A DNA stretch of 64,000 bases from Adiantum capillus-veneris (lineage: Eukaryota > Streptophyta > Polypodiopsida > Polypodiales > Pteridaceae): the NCBI GenBank assembly GCA_014529385.2, contig CM043953.1:65800372-65864371 (forward strand). The letters run 5' to 3'. Of the stretch, positions 57,334 through 64,000 are shown in pieces. A model generated the notes under the pieces. It saw only the letters and a program-made list of their open reading frames with translations, did not search any database and was not told the DNA's origin. Each line of letters begins with the position of its first letter. Position 1 is the stretch's first letter. A program made the position numbers and the translations under genes.

Positions 57334-58810
57334 TGAAACCGGCCTGTTCAATCCAAAAAGGGCGGTAGACTTTACTTTAAACCTTGATTTAGCTTTCACC
57401 CATTATTAGTCGTCTATTTTACCTGTACTTTCAAGACACAACAAAGGGGAGAGGGATACAGGCTGCTAGATTGCACCTGTATGAGTGGACAGACACCAGA
57501 TTGGCCCCTAACTTAGGCGCCCCTTTCGGTATTTCTTTATTGTTCAAAAGAGGGAATAAACGCTGTGGTTCCTACAAGCTGCCCCGCACAAACTCGGCTG
57601 AATTTCCACTGTTCCAGCCCGATTTCGGCAGCATAACTGTACTAGAACCTTTCACGGTCAGTATTCCCACGCATTGACTGACTTTCCCGACGCATACGGG
57701 CACTTTGCAAAACCTGGCGAGAATCTGCAGCACGCTGAATTCTCTGTTTTCAGCCCTGAAAATGCGCCAGATCGCCTGTACAGCGGTCCCCTTGCGTCCC
57801 CGAACCTCCTGGGGGTATTAGGGTCCGTTTAGGGCCAAAACCCTAAACCTGCAAAAATACACAGCAGGCTGTAATTCACTGTTTCGGGCTCCGTTCTGCG
57901 TGCCGGTCGCATCCCTAGCAAGTCCTCGAGCTCCCGCACCTGTAGGGCTACTTGCCCTTTGAATCGGACGAGATTTCTGGCATGAAACCTCTCCGAATTC
58001 ACCTGTACCTGCGGGGGGATTAGCCGCTAGCTAATCCAGTACCTGTGCAAGAGGCTCTTGCCTCGGCAATCGCGCATGAACCCACACAACTGTACATTGG
58101 TCAAATGAAAAGCCCACTAGAGGGGCATAACATACTGCCAAAGGGGAGAGAGAGGGCAGTGCGTAGCGTGCAGGGCATCACTCCTGGCACCGCACTGTGC
58201 ATAAGAGGGAAAGCAAGCACTCCATAGCTCTTAACCTGTGACAGAGACTTGCAAAATGAGCCTCCCAGCTATAAATCACGTTTTTGCCTTCTCTATAAGT
58301 AGTAAACTGGCCTCAGAGTGCCAAGTGTCACTCATTTGTGCATTTTCCCGCTTTAGACCCTCGGGTCTAAAAATATCTCACCTGCAGCCTCTGTTGACTT
58401 GGCCACAGAGTAACAAAATGATCCCCATGTCAAACTGCACGTAATGACGCGAAGACATTTTCAGGTCCCAAAATAGCAGTTCCCTAAATTTTAGGAGATG
58501 CTGCCATTGTATCTTTCTAGGTCATCCGACCCTCTTTGTACACTGCGGCCACATCCAGAACTGAAATGTAGCCTCTGTAGCAAAGGATTCCACTTTGGCT
58601 AGTCAATGACCCCACTTGGCTAACCATAGTCCTTGTCCAACCTTAGTGCTCTCTTGCCCTCAGGCCTGGACTCCCTCTGGACAGTTCCACACTAGCTATG
58701 CAATGCAGGGCAGTTAGATTTCCCGAGGGGTGTTTCCAAAAAGTGAAAGTAAATAGATAATAAGAAAGAAATCAACAAAAAGGATAGATAGTAGTCACAC
58801 GCTGGTGACA
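57334..58810 (-). repeat. 5' LTR of CV-2
   Basis: 1477 bp, matching 50112-51588 except for about three bases. The poly(A)-type module is at 57516-57541 in reverse. Confidence 0.95.
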
Positions 58811-58815
58811 TACAT

Positions 58816-59643
58816 CACGTCGGAAGAACAAAGCACTTATTCTAAGAAAGGTCGTTGTTTTCGTTGTCACATTAAGAGTCACATAAAAAGAACGTGTCCT
58901 AAGCTTGACTTTAATGAATCTAAAGAATCCACAGAACCCACTTCCTCTATCAATGCAATAAATGACAACACGAGTGTGACCCAAGTTTCTCATGATGCTC
59001 CCATTCATGAGTCTCTCATTAAATGTTATGGTCATATGACGGGGCAGCGTTTTGTCATATTGTTTGACCCAAGCAGTATGCATGATGTGATTAGTCCCTC
59101 TCTTGTTGAGAGAGCCCGCCTAGAGGTTAGTCAGAAATCTCCTCTTGAGGTCTCTCGCTTCGCTCCCGGTATGGATTCTCTTATCACGAAGGAGTGCTTT
59201 GATGTGTTGTTTATAGTTCAACAAGCTGCTTTCCGTAGAAAAATTTTCGTCTCTCCTCTCTAAAGATGTGATATGATTTTGGGCATTCGATGGTTTCGTG
59301 AGCATAACCCCCTCATTGATTGGGCGGAAAATACCTTCACTTTCAATGCCAAAAGTGACTTTCCCATTGTCATTCGTGGAGAGCAAGTTGTTCATTCTTC
59401 ATCTCTCATTTCTAATGTGCAGGCGAAAATTGAAAGGATTCAGGAGACGGAGACTCTCTCAGTCTCGTCTTCTCCAAAGCATGACACACAAGATTTGCAT
59501 GATGATAAGCATGATGAATTGATTGATAATGATACGCATGATGATTTGTATGACAATGACAAGCATGATGATTTGCATGATCAAGATGTGATTTCTCACA
59601 AGCATGATGAGTTGTGTGATCAAGATGGGATTGTTCCCAAGGA
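58816..59643 (+). pseudogene. Array B unit 2: zinc knuckle, protease and Asp/His linker
   Basis: It resumes gag after CV-2 and its TSD. The zinc knuckle here is intact (CFRCHIKSHIKRTC, CX2CX4HX4C). The protease-like part reads ILFDPSSMHDVISPSLVERA, then a TAA at 59261-59263, then MILGIRWFREHNPLIDW in another frame. The HDDLxD linker repeats reach 59643, where the sequence jumps directly into LTR. The 3' ORF and polypurine tract are deleted. Confidence 0.82.
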
Positions 59644-59872
59644 CGACATCACAGCACTTAGATATGCATTAGCATCTTGTATCAGATTTTTGTGCAATCA
59701 ATACTAGACCACTCTCACCATCGAGAGAGGGGCCCTTGGAGGAGGGTTTGACAACATTCCGGTGTCGTATTCTCTTCTCTCTCTATCTCTCAGTCTCATG
59801 CACCTTCACGCACAGTGTCTATTCACTTTGTTTGTGTCCATTGCACTCTCGCATTAAGAACGGAAGGCTCTC
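59644..59872 (+). repeat. Array B, LTR 3, first piece
   Basis: It begins inside the LTR at GACATCACAGCACTTAG, equivalent to 48255 in LTR 2, joined to the linker at GACGACATC. Hairpin at 59709-59730. It stops at CTCTC, which is repeated after the solo LTR. Its last ~90 bp are at 61022-61111. Confidence 0.85.
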
Positions 59873-61021
59873 TGTCGTGTGACACACCCAACCCTATGTG
59901 TCAGTGGACAAGCTACAACATGATCAGGGTTCAGTTCAGTCAAGTCAGTCTAGAATAGGAAGTGATCTGGCACTTTTGTGAGTCTGTTCCCAGACCGTGC
60001 ATGTCCAGACACTTAGATTAGATGCATATCCTTTGGTTGCACACAGCATGACCTTCAGATTCCGATCAGATCCCATCAGTAGCATTTTTACAGTGCATAG
60101 ACCTATTTTCCCTATTTTTGACAATTTTCACTTATTATTTTTAAGCGACTTTTGTTGGAAAGTAGGTAGGGCAAATTTACCAAGTTTGTATATAAGCAAA
60201 CCTAGGCTAGCACTAATTGGCAGAAGAGGCAGCAGGAGCACCAGTGCTCAACAGGCAACTTCTCAGCAAGAACTCCCTTGGTGGCGTTTTCCCTCCAAGG
60301 AGAAAGAAACCCTAGCCCTAGCGTTTTTCATCAACATCAGCCTTGGCGTTTTCATCAGCAGCAACCACCCTCGCCAAGACAACCTCAGCACTAGCCTTTT
60401 GCATCACATAACCTCGCCAAACCATCCCAGTTTGTAGCGTTTTTCCTCCAAGATGGCTTTGCAGCCCTAGCGTTTTCAGAACCCAGATCGCCCTCCCTTT
60501 GCATGGTGATTTTCAGCAAATAGCACCGACAGATTTCAGCCCTAAAGACCAGCAGATTTTCAGCAGTAAGGACCAGCAAACCTGCGTTTTTCATAGCGTT
60601 TTCAGCAATAGCAGAATTCAGCCAGCAGCGTTTTTGGACAGCAGTACATAAGCATCAGAATTCAGCCCTTAGATCGGTCTCGCCATCCCCGGCATCGTCA
60701 TCGATTTAGCCTAGACTTGCATCATTCACATGCATCCAGTTTGTACCAGTTTGTGCAATCAATAGTAGACCACTCTCGCGGACGAGAGTGGGGCCTTCGG
60801 AGGAGGGTTTTACGTCTCTGGTGTCGTATTTCTCTTCTCTCTCTCTCTCTCAGTCTCATGCACTTTCACACACAGTGTCCATTCACTTTGTTTGTGTTCA
60901 TTGCACTCTCTCGTTAAGAACAAAAGGCTCTCCCTTCCATAAGAACAAAAAGGAACCTTGAGCACAGTTCGGAGCACTCATCTTGAGCAAAGTTCAAACA
61001 TTCATTTTGCTGCACCTTGCA
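59873..61021 (+). mobile_element. Solo LTR of the same family, inserted in LTR 3 of array B
   Basis: 1149 bp from TGTCGTGTGACA to CACCTTGCA, flanked by CTCTC at 59868-59872 and 61022-61026. It has TATATAAGCAAACC (about 60188), AGCGTTTT units (60290-60620), a perfect hairpin with a different loop (60770-60791), and a poly(A)-type region. It differs more from LTRs 1-3 than they do from each other, so it is a different subfamily. Confidence 0.9.
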
Positions 61022-61111
61022 CTCTCCCTTCCATAAGTAAAAGGAACCTTGAGCACAATTCGGAGCACTCATCTTGAGCAAAGTTCAACATTCATTCCGC
61101 TGCACCTAACA
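61022..61111 (+). repeat. Array B, LTR 3, second piece
   Basis: The LTR end resumes CTCTCCCTTCCATAAGTAAA and closes CACCTAACA. TTGAA, the array's target duplication, follows. Confidence 0.88.
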
Positions 61112-61165
61112 TTGAAAGTTTGTAGCAGTTCTTTTCCGTTGGCACGTGGTGCCTTCCCGTGGTAG

Positions 61166-61177
61166 TGGTATCAGAGC
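61166..61177 (+). promoter_or_regulatory. Primer binding site of E (tRNA-iMet type)
   Basis: TGGTATCAGAGC, preceded by CCCGTGGTAG. The LTR end before it no longer reads CA. Confidence 0.85.
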
Positions 61178-61189
61178 TCTACTCGTGTG

Positions 61190-61340
61190 CTTTACTCAAA
61201 GCATACGGCAGAGTACCTGCAGTTTCTTCTTGGCGAGCTTTGCGACATACTTTCACGGCATCCGCAGTGTACCTGCAGTTTCTTCTTGACGAACTTTGCG
61301 ACATACTCTCACGGCATCCGCAACAGAATCTCCCAATGCT
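61190..61340 (+). repeat. ~65-bp tandem duplication in the leader of E
   Basis: GTACCTGCAGTTTCTTCTTG, then GCGACATACT and TCACGGCATCCGCA, occurs twice in a row (about 61213-61266 and 61270-61322). Only a few bases differ. Confidence 0.8.
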
Positions 61341-61559
61341 ACAAGGTTTCCATCAGTTTCTGAATTGCATGTTACCCTCTCTTATGCCCTAGGTGGTACC
61401 CCCTCCTCCGGCACAGAACGTGCAAGAGCCTCTAACCGGCAACCTTCTCAACCATCTGTTCCAATTGGAGGAGTCTTCAAGAGCATGGTGCAGCCGTCTG
61501 ACCTGATCCAGTGTAACCACCCTTTGCCACCGGCATTGCCACCAAGGTAAAATGGTTGG

Positions 61560-62830
61560 AGCCCGTATGGATATCCTTATTATCCATATCCGGGGTTTGC
61601 ATGGATGGCGGCACGACAATCAAATTTTTCACTTTTTAAGACTGAAAATCGAAAGAAAGCATTGCAGTTTCTACAACAATTCAACAACATCTATGCTTTG
61701 GGAAATATACAAAAGAGTCGAAGATTTCTCAAGCAGTGGGAGTTCTAAGAAAAATACTGTGCAGTGGGTGGAGTTCAATCGCGACACAATCGCATGCTCC
61801 AAGAACATGGCAAGCTTTCAAGTCAATTTTTGCATGCAAATATATGGACTCTCTGTTTGTAGTCTAGATTTTGCTAGAATAGGGCATCTTAAAAATGCTT
61901 GCCATGGAGACCATGGAAGACTATAACCAAAGGTCTCTCGACTTCTTACCTTCCGGTGTCTTTCTTCAAGTTGATTCCCTTGGAGGATAGTGCGAGCGAT
62001 TCACAATTGGACTGCCATCACCGTTACATGAGTACTGTCTGCCTTAACAAGTATTCACAATGCAAGAACTTATGGACCATGCCGCGGTCGGTTATAATCT
62101 TATGAAAGGAAAGCTAGAGTTTACCACAAAAGAAACACCAGCAACAAACCAAAATCCTTGATCACAACAAACAACTCCTCGAGATTCTCATAAAAGTCGA
62201 CCTCAAAAGCCTCATTTGACACGTCAACAACGAGACACTTAGTTACAAGAAGCCTAATGTTTTGGATACTTTCAATCAGGGCATAATTATTTTAATTGTC
62301 CCCTTCGAACAGAAAGACCTGCGGAGCCAATGCCTACTCCGACAACTGACAGAGCCTTAGAACCACCTCCGGCCAAACAAGCTAGACTTGCCAGTAGCCT
62401 TGTACATGACATTTATGGCATAAACCTTGAAAGTACAAACGAATTGTGCAAATTATATGGCCAAGTCAATAGCTTGAAAGCCCTGATTTTCTTTGACCCA
62501 AGAGCTACCGAAATTTCATCCATCGAGAATTCGTGAAGCAGATGGACTTTGATTAACATGGTGGTGAACTTGAGGCCAAGCTAGCCAACGGGCAAACTCA
62601 GAAAGTGGTACCGCTCATTGGTGCTCTTCCCCCAAGGATACCATGGAAAAGCCGATTTCCACATCATGAAGTTGGGCAATGCGATTTCTCTTGGGCATGC
62701 CTTGGCACGACAAGAATGACGCGACACTCCAGGTCCAGAACCGTACAATCACCTTCATGCAAAAGGGCAAGCCAATCATCCTCAAAGTTCGGTTGTCCGA
62801 ACAAAAATCCGAGTGAATTTTCTGGTTGCT
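61560..62830 (+). pseudogene. E: gag and protease, heavily broken
   Basis: Pieces of the CV-type gag appear in changing frames: ENRKKALQFLQQFNNIYA (about 61645-61700) parallels DRKKALSFLQQFDKAYA in CV-2. Later SLKALIFFDPRATE (about 62470-62510) is the protease start, again D-P rather than D-S/T. Near 62605-62810, in shifting frames, are VVPLIG, LGMPWHDKNDATLQV and KGKPIILKVRLSEQ, matching the protease end of CV-2. It has many stops. Confidence 0.75.
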
Positions 62831-63615
62831 TTATATTTAGATACTTTTGAACTTTGTTTGAGAAAGTCTTGTTTGAAATTTGTTTGAAATGGATTGTATC
62901 TATTTTAAACCTATCTTGGTGCTGATTTGAGAATTGTTTGACTCTCAGGTTTTAATGCAAGTGATTTACTTTCGTAAAGAGTACTTACCGGAATCGATGT
63001 TTGAGAATGCTTGCACATACTCATGGCCCGGACCCTTGTGCTAGGGGAGTATTGAATGTTTAAAAAGTGTTGTTATTTTACTCATGGTCCGGACCTAGAT
63101 GGTTATTTACAGGGGGAGTACTAGAAAAGAAATAGTCTGAGCAGTGATTACTCTCAACACCTCCAAGTGACGCAGGCTGCAGTCTAGGGAGCTTCGTACA
63201 AGGCCTCTATATCTCATGGGCCGAACCTCTTTAGGTTATTTGCCGGAGGAGTGATAAGGGAGTCATTGAACAACTCAAGGCCCATGGTTATTTATGGGGG
63301 GAGTGTTTATCGGTAACTATTTGTTTCTATGTCTTGTAACATGTATATGTGAGCATTTGTGTTACATTGTGATGTGTCAATCACTGAATATTCCAAATTG
63401 GGTTCCGTAATTTTAGTACGTTATGACACCCATTATAGATCAGCTCAGACTAGGTGCGATGGCTAATTTTGCTACGCCATAATATCAAGAGCTCCGATAT
63501 GGAATGAGAAAATTGAATGTCCCTCAGAATGACCCTCGGATATTTTTGAGCTATCTTGAGTTGTTGTGCAAATATTGTAATCGCAGACGATTACTCTTCT
63601 TTCAAGAAGGGGAGA
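62831..63615 (+). other. 3' noncoding region of E with reiterated purine motif and polypurine tract
   Basis: No protein is seen. Four diverged units combine CATGG-CCGGACC or similar, GGTTATTT, and GGGGGAGT or GGAGGAGT, near 63020, 63081, 63216 and 63277. The final tract AAGAAGGGGAGA (about 63604-63615) abuts the LTR. Confidence 0.7.
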
Positions 63616-64000
63616 TGTCACAAACTGCTGACGTGTCAAGCAACTGAAGATCTGAGCCAACCTACAAATCCCGGCCGAGGGGTCTAATTCCTAGAAGTAG
63701 TGGCAGAAGAAGTTCTCACCAACTTATAGTTTCTCACAGAGTGGGACAAACAAAAGTTCTCCCACCTTGTGGGACCCCGCCCGATGGGGCCTAAGTTTCT
63801 AGGGCCTTAAATAATAAGATACAACAGCATACACACACCCAAGCTCCCTTTCCTAGCCAGTTGATGACGTGGCAGGACTATACAAATATCTCCGCAAATC
63901 GTGTTGGCAAGATGACGTAGTAGCTGTACAGCCATTCCACGCTTTGCGCTGTAGGCTGCTAGCATGGCAAGTGTACGAATGGCCTAGTTTTACGCTAGCA
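63616..64000 (+). repeat. 3' LTR of E, partial
   Basis: It starts TGTCACAAACTGCTGACGTG after the polypurine tract. It contains GGGACCCCG and GATGGGGCC, shared with LTR H, and CTTAAATAATAAG. It is cut by the window edge. Confidence 0.8.

Larger units (their letters stand above)
50112..58810 (-). mobile_element. Complete young chromovirus CV-2
   Basis: 8699 bp with two 1477-bp LTRs, target duplication TACAT (50107-50111 and 58811-58815), primer site, one long gag-pol ORF and a polypurine tract (TACCCCCCTCTT on the plus strand at 51589-51600). Comparing the LTRs line by line I found three differences (near 50371/57593, 50759/57981 and 51350/58571), about 0.2 percent. That implies recent insertion. 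The empty site is visible in unit 1 as GGATACATCACGTCGG (45583-45598). Confidence 0.97.
41737..61111 (+). mobile_element. Tandem array B: LTR-internal-LTR-internal-LTR of the gag-protease-only family
   Basis: Three LTRs in one orientation (41737-42994, 47352-48562, and 59644-61111 less its own insert) separate two internal regions. One 5-bp target duplication, TTGAA, bounds the whole at 41732-41736 and 61112-61116. Three later insertions sit inside, each with its own duplication. Neither internal region shows RT, RNase H or integrase. Confidence 0.88.
61117..64000 (+). mobile_element. Element E: end of 5' LTR, interior, start of 3' LTR
   Basis: After the array, about 50 bp of 5' LTR lead to a primer site at 61166. 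A degraded gag-protease interior follows, then a 3' region with repeated GGGGGAGT motifs, the polypurine tract AAGAAGGGGAGA, and a 3' LTR from 63616 that leaves the window. There is no RT or integrase between protease (about 62820) and the 3' LTR. Confidence 0.8.

Overview
The window looks like transposon-dense nuclear DNA of a land plant. The evidence is plant-type Ty3/gypsy chromoviruses, LTR elements primed by initiator tRNA-Met (TGGTATCAGAGC next to several LTRs), LINE remnants with (CT)n tails, and one host gene, the beta subunit of the AP-4 adaptor complex, whose exons have normal GT/AG borders. A fern or another plant with a large genome would fit, but the sequence does not settle the lineage. 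All family assignments and identities were made by eye.

Layout. 1-2575: 3' end of a chromovirus (CV-1) with its 3' LTR. 2576-4079: no gene seen. 4080-12236: degraded LINE copies joined through (CT)n tracts; one is split by a 3.75-kb block (7563-11318) that carries a ~480-bp tandem repeat. 12237-13774: a small LTR element (family F) with no coding capacity seen. 13775-14971: a copia RT scrap, a G-rich tract and likely intron. 14972-17610 (minus): five consecutive AP-4 beta exons, about 305 codons, all splice phases agreeing. 18454-25590: a truncated F LTR, a decayed chromovirus (G), an opposing gag/LTR fragment (H) and a LINE 3' end.

25825-64000 is best read as one nested structure. An old plus-strand LTR element (D) carries in its 5' LTR an antisense copy of its own family (C, 26106-32829, TSD TAGAG), and in its internal region a gag-only element (A0, 36549-40970, itself carrying a 487-bp foldback element with a 9-bp TSD) and element E (from about 41325 to beyond the window). 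The 5' LTR of E contains a tandem LTR-internal-LTR-internal-LTR array (B, 41737-61111) bounded by one TSD, TTGAA. Inside B lie a solo chromovirus LTR (43003-44488, TSD GTAAC), an intact young chromovirus (CV-2, 50112-58810, TSD TACAT, 1704-residue gag-pol ORF, LTRs differing at about 3 of 1477 positions) and a solo LTR of B's own family (59873-61021, TSD CTCTC).

Function. The A0/B family encodes Gag and protease-like sequence but shows no reverse transcriptase or integrase, so it probably needs enzymes from another element. CV-2 is the only element here with an unbroken set of enzymes. The AP-4 beta exons are the only host coding sequence I can support. Their missing 5' and 3' exons are not visible, which implies very long transposon-filled introns or a truncated gene.
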